The notes under the pieces were generated by a model that made no database searches, was not told where the DNA came from, and saw only the letters and a program-made list of their open reading frames with translations. Positions 16,130-26,676 of a DNA stretch of 64,000 nt are shown piece by piece (within the stretch, counting starts at the first letter, position 1; each line of letters starts with the position of its first letter). The stretch is from Streptosporangium lutulentum (lineage in GTDB: Bacteria > Actinomycetota > Actinomycetes > Streptosporangiales > Streptosporangiaceae). The stretch covers positions 4,898,001 through 4,962,000 of the forward strand of contig NZ_JAUSQU010000001.1 of assembly GCF_030811455.1 (NCBI RefSeq), read 5' to 3'. A program made the translations under genes and the position numbers.

Positions 16130-17605
16130 ATGCCGAAGTCCGTACAGATGCCCCAGCTCGGTGAGAGCGTCACGGAGGGCACAGTCACCCGTTGGCTGAA
16201 GAAGGAGGGCGAGCGCGTCGAGGCGGACGAGCCGCTCCTCGAAGTCTCCACCGACAAGGTCGACACCGAGATCCCGTCTCCGGCGGCGGGCATCCTCACC
16301 AAGATCGTCGTGGCCGAGGACGAGACCGTCGAGGTCGGCGCCGAGCTCGCCATCATCGACGAGAACGGCTCCGCCGCCGCTGCCGCCCCGGCCCAGGAGA
16401 AGGCTCCCGAGCCCGAACCCGAGCCGGAGCCCGCCCCCGCTCCCCAGCAGGCGCAGCAGCCGATCTCCTCGATCCCCCAGCCCGCTCCCGCGGCCGCCCC
16501 TCCGGCCCCCGAGCCCGCCCCCGCCCCGGTCCCGGCTCCCGCCCCTCAGGCGGCCGCCCCGGCTCCGGCTCCGCAGGCCACCCAGCCGCCGCCGTCCCCG
16601 ATCGCGACGCCGGCCACCGCGCCCGCCTCGCAGCCGTCCTCCGGCGACAGCCCGTACGTCACCCCGCTGGTCCGCAAGCTCGCCGGCGAGCACAACGTCG
16701 ACCTGGACTCGCTGAACGGCACCGGCGTCGGCGGCCGGATCCGCAAGCAGGACGTCCTCGAGGCCGCCCGCAACCAGCGTGAGCAGGCCGCCGCCTCGGC
16801 TCCCGCCCCGCAGGCGTCCGCCCAGGCTCCGGCCCAGGCCGCCGCGCAGGCTCCCGAGCCGGTCGTGGTGGACACCACGCTGCGCGGCCGTACCGAGAAG
16901 ATGTCACGCCTGCGTCAGACCATCGCCAAGCGCATGGTCGAGTCGCTGCAGACCGCGGCACAGCTGACCACCGTGGTCGAGGTCGACGTCACCAAGATCG
17001 CCCAGCTGCGCGACCGGGCGAAGGCGGAGTTCCAGCGGCGCGAGGGCGTCAAGCTCTCGTTCCTGCCGTTCTTCTCGCTCGCGACCGTCGAGGCGCTCAA
17101 GCAGCACCCGAAGCTGAACGCCACGATCAACGACGAGACCAACGAGGTCACGTACTTCGACGCCGAGCACCTGGGCATGGCCGTGGACACCGAGCGCGGC
17201 CTGCTCGTCGCGGTGATCAAGGACGCCGGTGACCTCAACATCGCCGGTCTCGCCCGCAAGACCGCCGACCTGGCCGAGCGCACCCGCACCAACAAGGTGA
17301 GCCCGGACGAGATCACCGGCGGCACGTTCACCCTGACCAACACCGGCAGCCGTGGCGCGCTGTTCGACACGCCGATCCTCAACAGGCCGCAGGTCGGCAT
17401 GCTGGGCACCGGCATCGTCGTCAAGCGCCCGGTCGTCATGAACACCGCCGAGGGCGAGGTCATCGCGATCCGCTCGATGGTCTACCTCGCACTCAGCTAC
17501 GACCACCGCCTGGTCGACGGCGCGGACGCCGCCCGCTTCCTGACGACGATCAAGCGTCGTCTCGAGGAGGGCCGCTTCGAGGACCAGCTGGGTCTCAACG
17601 GGTAA
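16130..17605 (+). CDS. sucB: 2-oxoacid dehydrogenase E2 (dihydrolipoamide acyltransferase)
   Basis: Core acyltransferase of a 2-oxoglutarate or pyruvate dehydrogenase complex, 491 residues. An N-terminal lipoyl domain has the lipoylated lysine in STDKVDTEI (K43). A long Pro/Ala linker (about 85-175) follows, then a peripheral-subunit-binding domain (about 183-218, [12 protein letters not shown] and [12 protein letters not shown]), a second Ala/Pro linker and the catalytic domain ending in [14 protein letters not shown] with the active-site histidine. It has only one lipoyl domain. In actinobacteria this locus is annotated sucB, although the M. tuberculosis homologue (DlaT) serves pyruvate dehydrogenase, so the substrate is uncertain. 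Confidence 0.94.
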   Translation: MPKSVQMPQLGESVTEGTVTRWLKKEGERVEADEPLLEVSTDKVDTEIPSPAAGILTKIVVAEDETVEVGAELAIIDENGSAAAAAPAQEKAPEPEPEPEPAPAPQQAQQPISSIPQPAPAAAPPAPEPAPAPVPAPAPQAAAPAPAPQATQPPPSPIATPATAPASQPSSGDSPYVTPLVRKLAGEHNVDLDSLNGTGVGGRIRKQDVLEAARNQREQAAASAPAPQASAQAPAQAAAQAPEPVVVDTTLRGRTEKMSRLRQTIAKRMVESLQTAAQLTTVVEVDVTKIAQLRDRAKAEFQRREGVKLSFLPFFSLATVEALKQHPKLNATINDETNEVTYFDAEHLGMAVDTERGLLVAVIKDAGDLNIAGLARKTADLAERTRTNKVSPDEITGGTFTLTNTGSRGALFDTPILNRPQVGMLGTGIVVKRPVVMNTAEGEVIAIRSMVYLALSYDHRLVDGADAARFLTTIKRRLEEGRFEDQLGLNG

Positions 17606-17629
17606 TCCGTTCAGCCCTCTTCTCTCGCC

Positions 17630-17719
17630 GGGCCGGTCCGCGTTTCGCGGGCCGGCCCGCTCCGTTCTCCCGCGAAACCCCATCAGATCCCCGCCCTTCT
17701 CGGGATCTCGTGGGGTTTC
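17630..17719 (+). terminator. Two successive hairpins after sucB
   Basis: The first is a 13-bp GC-rich stem with one G-T pair (17630-17642 with 17646-17658). The second is a 17-bp stem with two mismatches (17674-17690 with 17703-17719). Together they separate the lpdA-sucB operon from the next gene. Confidence 0.7.
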
Positions 17720-17810
17720 ACGAGGTTCCGCGACGGATTCCGGCGCGCGGTGAGTCCAGGAGACGCTCTCCTTCCGAAGATCTGGGCGGAGGTCGATTAG
17801 ATTGGACGCT

Positions 17811-18707
17811 ATGACGATCATCGTGACCGGGTCCTCGGGCCTGCTGGGATCGGCTCTGGTCAAGGCTCTGCGCGCCGACGGCACCCGGGTGGTCTGTCTG
17901 GTACGGCGAGTCCCGCAAGGCGCGGACGAGTCCTTCTGGAACCCGCGGAAGGGCATTGTCGATCCGGCGGTTCTGGAAGGCGCGGAGGCGGTGGTCCACC
18001 TCGCCGGGGCGGGCCTCGGCGACCGGCGCTGGAGCGACGACTACAAGCGCGAGGTGGTCCGCAGCCGGGTCGAGGGAACGAGCACGCTGGCGGAGGCGCT
18101 GGCCGGCCTGTCGGCCAGGCCCCCGGTGCTGCTGTCCGGCTCGGCGATCGGCTTCTACGGGGACACCGGTGACCGCGCGGTGGACGAGACGGCCCCGCCG
18201 GGCACCGGATTCCTCGCGGAGGAGGTGGTGGTGCCGTGGGAGGCGGCGACGGCGCCCGCCGAGGAGGCGGGCATCCGGGTGGTGCTGCTCCGCACCGGCC
18301 TGGTGCTGAGCGGTGACGGCGGCATGCTGTCCAGGATCCTGCCGATCTTCAAGCTGGGGCTGGGCGCTCCGCTGGGATCCGGGCGGCAGTACTGGTCGTG
18401 GATCTCCATCGAGGACTGGGTGCTCGCCGTCCAGGATCTCCTGAAAAATCCGGAAATATCAGGCCCGGTGAACCTGACCGCCCCCGAACCGGTCACCAAC
18501 GCGGAGTTCACCAAGGTCCTCGGGCAGGCCGTTCACCGGCCCACGATGCCGCTGGCGGTGCCCGGAATCGTGCTCCGCACGGCCCTGGGCGGGTTCGCCG
18601 AGGAGGGTGTGCTGACGGGCCAGCGGGTGCTTCCGCGACGGCTGCTCGACAGCGGCCACGCGTTCCGGCATACATGTCTCAATGAGGCACTCTCCGCCGT
18701 ACTCTAG
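17811..18707 (+). CDS. TIGR01777 family NAD(P)-dependent oxidoreductase/epimerase
   Basis: Extended-SDR protein of 298 residues (SDR39U1/YfcH type) starting MTIIVTGSSGLLGSALVKAL with the Rossmann glycine motif, followed by GSAIGFYGDTG and a C-terminal conserved PRRLLDSGHAFRH. The reaction is unknown for this family. An in-frame TTG at 17802 has GGAGGT 9 nt upstream and is an alternative start; the ATG at 17811 matches the family N-terminus better. Placement between sucB and lipB is conserved in actinomycetes. Confidence 0.88.
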   Translation: MTIIVTGSSGLLGSALVKALRADGTRVVCLVRRVPQGADESFWNPRKGIVDPAVLEGAEAVVHLAGAGLGDRRWSDDYKREVVRSRVEGTSTLAEALAGLSARPPVLLSGSAIGFYGDTGDRAVDETAPPGTGFLAEEVVVPWEAATAPAEEAGIRVVLLRTGLVLSGDGGMLSRILPIFKLGLGAPLGSGRQYWSWISIEDWVLAVQDLLKNPEISGPVNLTAPEPVTNAEFTKVLGQAVHRPTMPLAVPGIVLRTALGGFAEEGVLTGQRVLPRRLLDSGHAFRHTCLNEALSAVL

Positions 18708-18744
18708 GGTCCCTGTCGCCGCTGGAGTCATTGGGGAGATACAT

Positions 18745-19482
18745 ATGGGCAGGTCCGGGCAGTCTCACATTCTTGCCATCGGAGGCGGCTCGTTCCGCCC
18801 CTCCGCACGCCACGGATTCATCGAGGCGAGCCCGCTGCTCAGATACGCCCTTGATCTGAGCGGCCAGGACCGGCCCAGGCTGGGCCTGCTCGCCACCGCC
18901 ACCGGGGACGACGCGGAATGGCTGCTGCGCATGTACGGCGCGTTCGGCGCATGGGACGTCGAGGTCAGCCACCTGACCGTGTTCCCGATGCCCAACGTCG
19001 CCGATCCGCGCGAGTGGATCCTGAGCCAGGACGTCATCTACGTCAGCGGGGGCAGCGTCGCCAACCTGGCGGCCCTGTGGCGGCTGCACGGCCTGGACGA
19101 GGCGTTCAGGGAGGCCTGGGAGGCCGGCGTGGTGCTGTCCGGGCAGAGCGCCGGGGCGCTCTGCTGGCACGTGGGCGGCAACACCGACTCCTTCGGGCCG
19201 ACGCTGCGGACGTGGGCCGACGGCCTCGGGCTCCTGCCCTATTCGTGTGGCGTTCATTACAACTCCGACCCTCAGCGCCGCGAGCTGCTGCACCGGTCGG
19301 TGGGCTCCGGCGAGTTGCCCGACGGCTACGCCGCCGACGAGGGCGTCGCGTTGCACTACGTCGGCACCGAATTCATCCAGGCCGTTACCGTGCATCCAGG
19401 TTCCTACGCGTACAAAGTGGAGCACGATGGGGCTGGTGGGGCCAAGGAGTTCCGCATCGAGCCTCGGCTTCTCACGTCTTGA
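18745..19482 (+). CDS. Peptidase E-like protein (S51 family)
   Basis: Protein of 245 residues in the class I amidotransferase-like fold. The nucleophilic serine is in LSGQSAGALCW (S135), within a nucleophile-elbow motif typical of S51 Asp-dipeptidase/cyanophycinase relatives. It begins MGRSGQSHILAIGGGSF, with GGS again in VSGGSVANLAALW. The natural substrate is not predictable. The start is ATG 18745 with a GGGGAGA site. lipB follows 28 nt downstream, suggesting co-transcription. Confidence 0.86.
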   Translation: MGRSGQSHILAIGGGSFRPSARHGFIEASPLLRYALDLSGQDRPRLGLLATATGDDAEWLLRMYGAFGAWDVEVSHLTVFPMPNVADPREWILSQDVIYVSGGSVANLAALWRLHGLDEAFREAWEAGVVLSGQSAGALCWHVGGNTDSFGPTLRTWADGLGLLPYSCGVHYNSDPQRRELLHRSVGSGELPDGYAADEGVALHYVGTEFIQAVTVHPGSYAYKVEHDGAGGAKEFRIEPRLLTS

Positions 19483-19510
19483 GCACCGGCGGGTCAACTA
19501 CTCTTGATGC

Positions 19511-20188
19511 GTGAGTGAGCTGGCGATCGTCCGTCTTGGCGTTGACTTCCCCTACGAGCAGGCCTGGGATCTTCAGCGGCGGATTCACGCCCGCCGGGCC
19601 GCCGATGAGATCCCCGACACCTGCCTGATGCTCGAACACGCGCCGGTCTACACGGCGGGCAAACGCACCGCCCCGCACGAGCGGCCCTCCGACGGCACCC
19701 CCGTCATCGACGTCGACCGGGGTGGCCGGATCACCTGGCACGGTCCAGGCCAGCTGGTCGGCTATCCGATCATCAGGCTCGGAGGGCGGCTCGACGTGAC
19801 CTCCTACGTCCGGATCCTGGAGGAGACGCTCATCCACGTCTGCGCCGACTTCGGGGTGCAGGTGGACCGGGTGGAGGGCCGCGGCGGCGTCTGGGTGGCC
19901 GGCGACCCCTCGCACGGCCTCCCCGACAGGAAGCTCGGCGCGGTCGGCATCAGGATCGCGGGAGGCGTCACGATGCACGGGTTCGCGCTCAACTGCTCCA
20001 ACGACCCGAGCTGGTACAACCGGATCGTCCCGTGCGGGATCAGCGACGCCGGGGTCTCCTCGCTGTCGGCCGAGACCGGCCGCCGGATCGTGGTCGACGA
20101 GGTCATGCCGTACGCGGAGAAGCACCTGGCGGAGGCGCTTGAGGCACAGGCCTTCGAGCTCCCGGAGGAAGACCTCTTCCGGCGCTGA
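19511..20188 (+). CDS. lipB: Octanoyltransferase LipB
   Basis: Transfers octanoate from acyl carrier protein to the lipoyl domains of 2-oxoacid dehydrogenases and GcvH, the first step of de novo lipoylation. The 225 residues show the family motif [16 protein letters not shown], the active-site lysine in [10 protein letters not shown] and the catalytic cysteine in [11 protein letters not shown]. The start is GTG at 19511. It lies directly before lipA (112-nt gap), and a lipoylated E2 is encoded 2 kb upstream. Confidence 0.96.
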   Translation: MSELAIVRLGVDFPYEQAWDLQRRIHARRAADEIPDTCLMLEHAPVYTAGKRTAPHERPSDGTPVIDVDRGGRITWHGPGQLVGYPIIRLGGRLDVTSYVRILEETLIHVCADFGVQVDRVEGRGGVWVAGDPSHGLPDRKLGAVGIRIAGGVTMHGFALNCSNDPSWYNRIVPCGISDAGVSSLSAETGRRIVVDEVMPYAEKHLAEALEAQAFELPEEDLFRR

Positions 20189-20300
20189 GACCCGGGTCCG
20201 CCTCACGTTCTTCCGGGACATAAGCTGAGACGGTGAGCGAGCGTGACAAGCGAGCGGACGTATCCAGCACTCCGGTCCCCCGACCGGCGAAGGAGATCTC

Positions 20301-21230
20301 ATGACCGTTGCCCCTGAAGGCCGGAAGCTCCTCCGGCTGGAGGTCCGCAACGCGGAGACCCCCATCGAGAAGAAGCCCGAGTGGATCAAGACCAAGTACC
20401 GGACCGGTCCCAATCACACCGAGCTGAGGGCGCTGGTCAAACGCGAGGGCCTGCATACCGTCTGCCAGGAAGCCGGATGTCCCAACATCTCCGAGTGCTG
20501 GGAGGACCGCGAGGCCACCTTCCTCATCGGCGGTGACCAGTGCACCCGGCGGTGTGACTTCTGCCAGATCGACACGGGCAAGCCCAAGGAGTACGACACC
20601 GACGAGCCGCGCCGCGTGGCCGACTCGGTGCGGCAGATGGGTCTCAACTACGCGACCGTGACCGGGGTCGCCCGTGACGACCTGCCCGACGGCGGCGCCT
20701 GGCTGTACGCCGAGACCGCGCGTCAGATCCACGCGCTGCTTCCCGGCTGCGGCGTCGAGCTGCTGGTGCCCGACTTCAACGGCGACCAGGACCAGCTTGA
20801 GGAGGTCTTCTCCGCCAAGCCCGAGGTGTTCGCGCACAACATCGAGACCGTGCCGCGGATCTTCAAGCGCATCCGGCCCGCGTTCCGTTACGAGCGGTCC
20901 CTGGAAGTGATCACCAAGGCCCGTCAGGCGGGCCTGGTGACCAAGTCGAACCTGATCCTCGGCATGGGCGAGGAGCGCGAGGAGATCGTCCAGGCCATGC
21001 GCGACCTCCACGAGGCCGGATGCGACCTGCTGACCGTGACCCAGTACCTGCGCCCCACCCCGCGCCACCATCCCGTGGAGCGCTGGGTGAAGCCCGAGGA
21101 GTTCGTGGAACTTCAGAAGGAGGCCGAGGCCATCGGTTTCGCCGGAGTCCTGTCCGGCCCGCTGGTCCGTTCCTCCTACCGGGCAGGCCGCCTCTACAAG
21201 CAGGCCATCGAGGCTCGTCAGCACGCCTGA
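20301..21230 (+). CDS. lipA: Lipoyl synthase LipA
   Basis: Radical-SAM enzyme of 309 residues that inserts two sulfurs into the octanoyl chain on lipoyl domains. The auxiliary 4Fe-4S cluster motif is [12 protein letters not shown], the radical-SAM motif is CTRRCDFC (CxxxCxxC), and the C-terminal RSSYRAG supplies the serine ligand of the auxiliary cluster. The ATG at 20301 follows GGAGAT. It acts on the octanoylated product of LipB. Confidence 0.97.
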   Translation: MTVAPEGRKLLRLEVRNAETPIEKKPEWIKTKYRTGPNHTELRALVKREGLHTVCQEAGCPNISECWEDREATFLIGGDQCTRRCDFCQIDTGKPKEYDTDEPRRVADSVRQMGLNYATVTGVARDDLPDGGAWLYAETARQIHALLPGCGVELLVPDFNGDQDQLEEVFSAKPEVFAHNIETVPRIFKRIRPAFRYERSLEVITKARQAGLVTKSNLILGMGEEREEIVQAMRDLHEAGCDLLTVTQYLRPTPRHHPVERWVKPEEFVELQKEAEAIGFAGVLSGPLVRSSYRAGRLYKQAIEARQHA

Positions 21231-21250
21231 CCTCGGCTTCCGGGCCTCTG

Positions 21251-21272
21251 GGCCCCGGCTGTTCCCGGGGCC
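21251..21272 (+). terminator. Hairpin after lipA
   Basis: Perfect 8-bp stem (21251-21258 with 21265-21272) and a 6-nt loop. A second GC hairpin lies near 21287-21313. There is no U-tract. Confidence 0.55.
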
Positions 21273-21403
21273 GTCACCGGCGATCTCAGGGCCCCTCGCC
21301 TCGTGCGGGGGGCCCTTCGCCGTCGTGGCCCGCCGCCTTCGCACGGGGGGTGGCGGCAGGTCACGTTTTCACATCTTGACCCCTGGATTTGTATTCTCGG
21401 AGC

Positions 21404-22084
21404 ATGGCCAAAAAGCCCGCAGATTCAGAGCGCCCGGGGCGCATCAAGCAGCTCGGCATGATCGCGAAGATCATCAAGGAAGCCAACCCCAAGGGGATGC
21501 CGATCGTCTACGCATCGGCGCTCGGCACGCTTGTGGTGTGCGTCGTCATCGGCCTGGTCACGGGCTTGATCTGGTACTTGCTCTTCCTGGGGGTCATGCT
21601 GGCCCTCACCGTCGGGCTGGTGGTGTTCGGCCAGCTCGCCCAGAAGGCCCAGTACTCCATGTTGCACGGCCAGGTGGGCGCCGCCGCGGCGATTTTGCAG
21701 GGCATGCGCGGCAACTGGGAGGTCACCCCGGCCGTCGCGGTCACCCGCGACCAGGACATCGTGCACCGCGTGGTCGGCTTCCCCGGCATCATCCTCGTCT
21801 CCGAGGGACCGGGCAGCCGCGTGCAGAAGATGCTGGTCGCCGAGAAGAAGCGCGTCCAGCGAGTCGCCCTCGACGTCCCCGTCTACGACATCCAGTGCGG
21901 TGACGGCGACGGGCAGATCCCCCTGGGCAAGCTGCAGCGGCACATCATGAAGCTGCCCCGCAACCTCAAGAAGCCCGCCGTCTACGAGATCAACAACCGG
22001 CTCAAGGCCCTTCCGCAGACCCTGCCGATGCCCAAGGGCCCGCTGCCGCGCGGCGCCAGGATGCCCCGGCCGAAGATGCGCTGA
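21404..22084 (+). CDS. DUF4191 membrane protein
   Basis: Actinobacterial membrane protein of 226 residues in the DUF4191 family, function unknown. A charged N-terminus (MAKKPADSERPGRIKQLG) precedes two membrane helices (about 43-80). The cytoplasmic remainder includes QYSMLHGQVGAAAAILQ and a basic, proline-rich tail. The position immediately after lipA is conserved across actinomycetes. Its stop overlaps the start of the next gene as ATGA. Confidence 0.87.
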   Translation: MAKKPADSERPGRIKQLGMIAKIIKEANPKGMPIVYASALGTLVVCVVIGLVTGLIWYLLFLGVMLALTVGLVVFGQLAQKAQYSMLHGQVGAAAAILQGMRGNWEVTPAVAVTRDQDIVHRVVGFPGIILVSEGPGSRVQKMLVAEKKRVQRVALDVPVYDIQCGDGDGQIPLGKLQRHIMKLPRNLKKPAVYEINNRLKALPQTLPMPKGPLPRGARMPRPKMR

Positions 22085-22878
22085 TGAGTCTCGCAGGGAT
22101 CGGCCGTCACCGAGTGGACGCCGCGGCCACCTCGCGGGCCAACCGCGGCTGGTGGGACGGCGCCGCGGACGAATACCAGGCGGAGCACGGGGAGTTCCTG
22201 CGTGACTCCGGTTTCGTCTGGTGCCCCGAAGGCCTCGACGAGGCCGACGCCCACCTGCTGGGCGACGTCACCGGCAAGGACATCCTGGAGATCGGCTGCG
22301 GCGCGGGACAGTGCGGTCGATGGCTGGCCGGCAGGGGGGCCAGGGTGGCCGCCTTCGACCTGTCCTTCCGCCAGCTCCAGCACTCCCGCCGGATCGACGC
22401 CGACGCCGGCTCCGCGCTCCCGGTGGTCCAGGCGGACGCGGAGGCCCTGCCCTTCGCCGACGCGTCGTTCGACCTGGCCTGCTCGGCGTTCGGCGCGCTG
22501 CCGTTCGTCGCCGACGCGCGGGCCGTTCTCGCCGAGACCCGCCGGGTGCTGCGCCCGGAGGGCCGCCTGGTCTTCTCGGTGAGCCATCCGGTCCGCTGGG
22601 CCTTTCCCGACGACCCGGGTCCCGGCGGGCTGACCGCCGACCGCTCCTACTTCGACCGCTCGCCGTACGTGGAGACGGGCGACGACGGACAGCCCGTCTA
22701 CGTGGAGCACCACCGCACGATGGCGGACTGGATCGGGCACATCACCGCGTCGGGGCTGACCCTCACGGCGCTGACCGAGCCGGAGTGGCCGAAGGACCAC
22801 GACCGCGAATGGGGCGGCTGGAGCCCGCTGCGCGGCCGCTACCTGCCCGGCACCGCGATCTTCACCTGCGTGAGGTAG
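22084..22878 (+). CDS. Class I SAM-dependent methyltransferase
   Basis: Methyltransferase of 264 residues (UbiE/Methyltransf_11 type). Motif I is ILEIGCGAGQCGRWLAG, followed by the acidic AAFDLS, then ADAEALPFADASFDLACS, and SVSHPVRW further on. The substrate is unknown. The ATG overlaps the stop of the DUF4191 gene by one base, so translation is probably coupled. Confidence 0.9.
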   Translation: MSLAGIGRHRVDAAATSRANRGWWDGAADEYQAEHGEFLRDSGFVWCPEGLDEADAHLLGDVTGKDILEIGCGAGQCGRWLAGRGARVAAFDLSFRQLQHSRRIDADAGSALPVVQADAEALPFADASFDLACSAFGALPFVADARAVLAETRRVLRPEGRLVFSVSHPVRWAFPDDPGPGGLTADRSYFDRSPYVETGDDGQPVYVEHHRTMADWIGHITASGLTLTALTEPEWPKDHDREWGGWSPLRGRYLPGTAIFTCVR

Positions 22879-23104
22879 CCGCAGGACGTCTCCTGGCCGG
22901 GGCCCGCAGGGGACCCCGGTTTTTCGCGACCCCGCCGACCGGTTCGCCGCAGCCGGCCGACCCGGATACGCGGCGGGCCGGAGTGGGACGCAAGGTACGG
23001 GTGGGACTGATGTTGCGCCTGTCGTGTGACATAAACACCCCTTTCCTGTTGTAGGGGCGAAACACATCCGAAACCGTACATCGTATACAGTCTCCTGACT
23101 TACC

Positions 23105-23120
23105 CCTGAGTTGTCTCAGG
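23105..23120. promoter_or_regulatory. Inverted repeat CCTGAG-N4-CTCAGG upstream of the peptide transporter
   Basis: Perfect 6-bp arms immediately before the AAGAAGGAG ribosome-binding region of the transporter operon. It could be an operator or a 5' UTR stem. Another repeat (CCCCT 23038-23042 with AGGGG 23053-23057) lies upstream in the 257-base gap, which contains no gene. Confidence 0.45.
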
Positions 23121-23135
23121 AAAGAAGGAGCCCCT

Positions 23136-24764
23136 ATGCGATCCCCCATAAGCTTCCGCGGGCTGGTTGTGGCCCTCGCCGTGTCACCCTTAGTGCTCAC
23201 CGCCTGCGGTGGAGGCGGGAGCGGTGGCGGGGGCGGTGCGCCCGCGCCCTCCGTTTCCGGCGCCGGGGCCGACGACCGTCAGGTCAAGAGCGGCGGAACC
23301 CTCACCGTCGCGCTCAACGCGGACCCGGACGCCTTGGACCCGAGCTTGTCGACGACCCTCGTGGGCCGCGAGGTGTTTGTGAACATGTGCGAGAAGCTCT
23401 ATGACATCGACGCCACCTCCGCGCTTGTTCCCCAGTTGGCATCCGCGCTGCCGGACGTTTCGGAGGACGGCAAGACCATCACGATCAAGCTGCGGAGCGG
23501 CGTCAAGTTCAACGACGGCACGACGTTGGACGCCGCCGCGGTCAAGAAGTCGCTGGACCGCCACCGCACATGGGAGAAGTCGTCCCGCCAGGCCGACCTG
23601 GCCGCGGTGGAGGAGGTGACCGTCGTGGACCCGGAGACCGTGAGTCTCTCCCTGTCGCGCGCCTTCACCCCGCTGACCGCGCAGCTCGCCGACCGCGCGG
23701 GCATGATCATGTCGCCGAAGGCCCTGGACAGCGAGGGCGACAACTTCGGGGCCAGTCCCGTCTGCGTCGGACCGTTCAAGTTCGCCGGACGCACCTCCGG
23801 CAGCGAGATCCGTCTGGAGCGCGCGCCGGACTACTACGACGCCGCGAAGGTCAAGCTCGACAAGCTCACCTACAAGGTCATCGTCGACCCGAACGTGCGG
23901 GCCGCCAACCTCAAGTCCGGTGACGTCCAGGTGGCCGACCAGCTGGCCACCACCACCGTGGCCGGCATTCAGAGCGACCCCAACCTGGGGGTGGTCTCCG
24001 GCGGCGGACTGGGCTTCTACGGCTTCACGATCAACGTGGGCAACGCCAACGGCGCCACGGAGAAGCCGGGCAAGGTCGACACGGCACTGGCCGGCGACCC
24101 CCTGCTCCGCGAGGCCTTCGAGCTGTCCCTCGACCGGGACGTGATCAACAAGACGGTCTACAACGGCCTGCACGAGCCGGACTGCTTCCCCCTCCCGCTG
24201 AAGAGCCCCTACCGCTCCCCCGACCTCAAGTGCCCCGCGCACGACCCGGCCAAGGCCAAGCAGCTGGTCGCGCAGAGCGGGGTGAAGACCCCGATCCCGG
24301 TGACCCTGCTCTCGCCGAACGACGCGACCAACCAGCGTCTGGCCCAGGTGATCCAGCAGATGGTCAAGGACGCGGGATTCGCCGTCACCGTGCAGACGGC
24401 CGAGTTCGTCACCACCCTGGAGCAGGGCAGGGAGGGCAAGTTCGACGTCTTCCTCAACGGGTGGTCCGGCCGGGTCGACCCCGACGGCAACGTCACCAAC
24501 CTGATCACCAGCGGCGGCACGAACAACTTCGGCGGCATGTCCGACCCGGGGATCGACGACCCCATCAAGGAGGCCGCGGCGACCGGCGACGTCGACCAGC
24601 GCCGTGACCTGTACACCAAGGCGGTCCAGAAGGCGGCCGAGATCCGCAGCGTCGTCTACCTGTACCACAACAAGTACTACCTGGGCATGAACAAGAACGT
24701 CGCCGGCGTGAAGTACTACGAGGACGGGCTCCCGCGGTTCACCACCGCCGGGCTCGTCCAGTAG
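23136..24764 (+). CDS. Peptide ABC transporter substrate-binding lipoprotein
   Basis: Solute-binding protein of the family 5 (oligopeptide/dipeptide/nickel) type, 542 residues. The lipoprotein signal ends with the lipobox LTAC (C24), followed by a Gly/Ser tether. The mature protein has the family pattern GGTLTVALNADPDALDPS, later LSRAFTPL, and repeated aromatic pockets. It collects peptides or related solutes outside the membrane for the permeases encoded directly downstream (10-nt gap). The ATG at 23136 is preceded by AAGAAGGAG. Confidence 0.94.
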   Translation: MRSPISFRGLVVALAVSPLVLTACGGGGSGGGGGAPAPSVSGAGADDRQVKSGGTLTVALNADPDALDPSLSTTLVGREVFVNMCEKLYDIDATSALVPQLASALPDVSEDGKTITIKLRSGVKFNDGTTLDAAAVKKSLDRHRTWEKSSRQADLAAVEEVTVVDPETVSLSLSRAFTPLTAQLADRAGMIMSPKALDSEGDNFGASPVCVGPFKFAGRTSGSEIRLERAPDYYDAAKVKLDKLTYKVIVDPNVRAANLKSGDVQVADQLATTTVAGIQSDPNLGVVSGGGLGFYGFTINVGNANGATEKPGKVDTALAGDPLLREAFELSLDRDVINKTVYNGLHEPDCFPLPLKSPYRSPDLKCPAHDPAKAKQLVAQSGVKTPIPVTLLSPNDATNQRLAQVIQQMVKDAGFAVTVQTAEFVTTLEQGREGKFDVFLNGWSGRVDPDGNVTNLITSGGTNNFGGMSDPGIDDPIKEAAATGDVDQRRDLYTKAVQKAAEIRSVVYLYHNKYYLGMNKNVAGVKYYEDGLPRFTTAGLVQ

Positions 24765-24774
24765 GACCGACCAG

Positions 24775-25726
24775 ATGATCTGGTTCGTCCTTCGCCGAGG
24801 CGGGGCGGCGCTGATCGTGCTGTTCCTGGCCAGCGTCCTGATCTTTCTGGGGATCAGGGCGCTGCCCGGCGACCCCGCACTGGTGATGGCCGGTGAGGAC
24901 GCGACGCCCCAGGCGGTCGCGGCCATCCGCCACGCCTACGGTCTCGACAAGCCCCTGCCCACGCAGTACGTCGACTATGTCGGCCAGGTGCTGAGCGGCA
25001 ATCTCGGCCGCTCCACCCAGGACCAGCTGCCCGTGGGGCAGATCCTCCTGGAGCGCCTGCCCGTGACGCTGGAGTTGTCCGCTCTGGCCCTGCTGGTGGC
25101 GATCACGATCGGCGTGCTGTCCGGCATCGTCGCCGCCGTACGGCGCGGCCGGGTCGCCGACTACGTCGCCACCGGGTTCGGCCTGATCGGGCTGTCCGTC
25201 CCGCACTTCTGGCTCGGGCTGCTCGGCATCCTGCTGTTCTCGGTCACCCTGCGCTGGCTGCCCGCTTCCGGGTTCGTCCCCTTCACGCAGGACCCGGTGG
25301 GCAACCTGCAGCGCATGGTGCTGCCGGCCCTGGTGCTCGGCACCGGGTTCGCCGCCGTGCTGATGCGGCAGACCCGGTCGGCGATGCTCGGAGCGCTGTC
25401 GGCCGACTACGTCAGGACCGCCCGGTCCAAGGGCCTGACGGAGACCAAGGTCGTCGGCGCGCACGCCCTGCGCAACAGCCTGACCACCGTGATCACCGTG
25501 CTCGGCCTGCAACTCGGGGCCCTGATCAGCGGCGCGGTGGTCGTCGAGCAGATATTCGTGCTTCCCGGATTCGGGAAGCTGACCATCGACGCGGTCCTCA
25601 CCCGCAACTATCCGGTGATCCAGGCCGTCGTCCTGGTCACGGTCACCGGTTACGTGCTGGTCAACCTCCTCGTCGACATCACCTACGCGCTACTCAATCC
25701 GCGGGTCCGGCTGTCGGGAGGCTCTC

Positions 25727-25734
<8 letters not shown>
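24775..25734 (+). CDS. Peptide ABC transporter permease (DppB type)
   Basis: Permease of 319 residues with six membrane helices and the characteristic cytoplasmic EAA loop (YVRTARSKGLTETKVVGAHA). The N-terminus WFVLRRGGAALIVLF is typical of the DppB/OppB half of the channel. It overlaps the next permease gene by 8 nt and works with it as a heterodimer. Confidence 0.94.
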
Positions 25735-26613
<879 letters not shown>

Positions 26614-26617
<4 letters not shown>

Positions 26618-26676
26618 ACGCCACAGGCCCCAAGGAGCGGTCCATGAACTCCGGCGATCACAGGAGCGGCCGATGA
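26614..26676 (+). CDS. 20-codon coupling frame between the permease and ATPase genes
   Basis: A complete mini-frame beginning MNATGPKERSM. Its ATG (26614-26616) overlaps the permease stop, and its own stop TGA (26674-26676) overlaps the ATPase start ATG (26673-26675). An AGGAGCGG-type ribosome-binding motif lies before the first ATG, an internal ATG (26644) and the ATPase ATG: three copies within 65 nt, apparently from local duplication. It may act as translational coupling rather than encode a functional peptide. Confidence 0.5.
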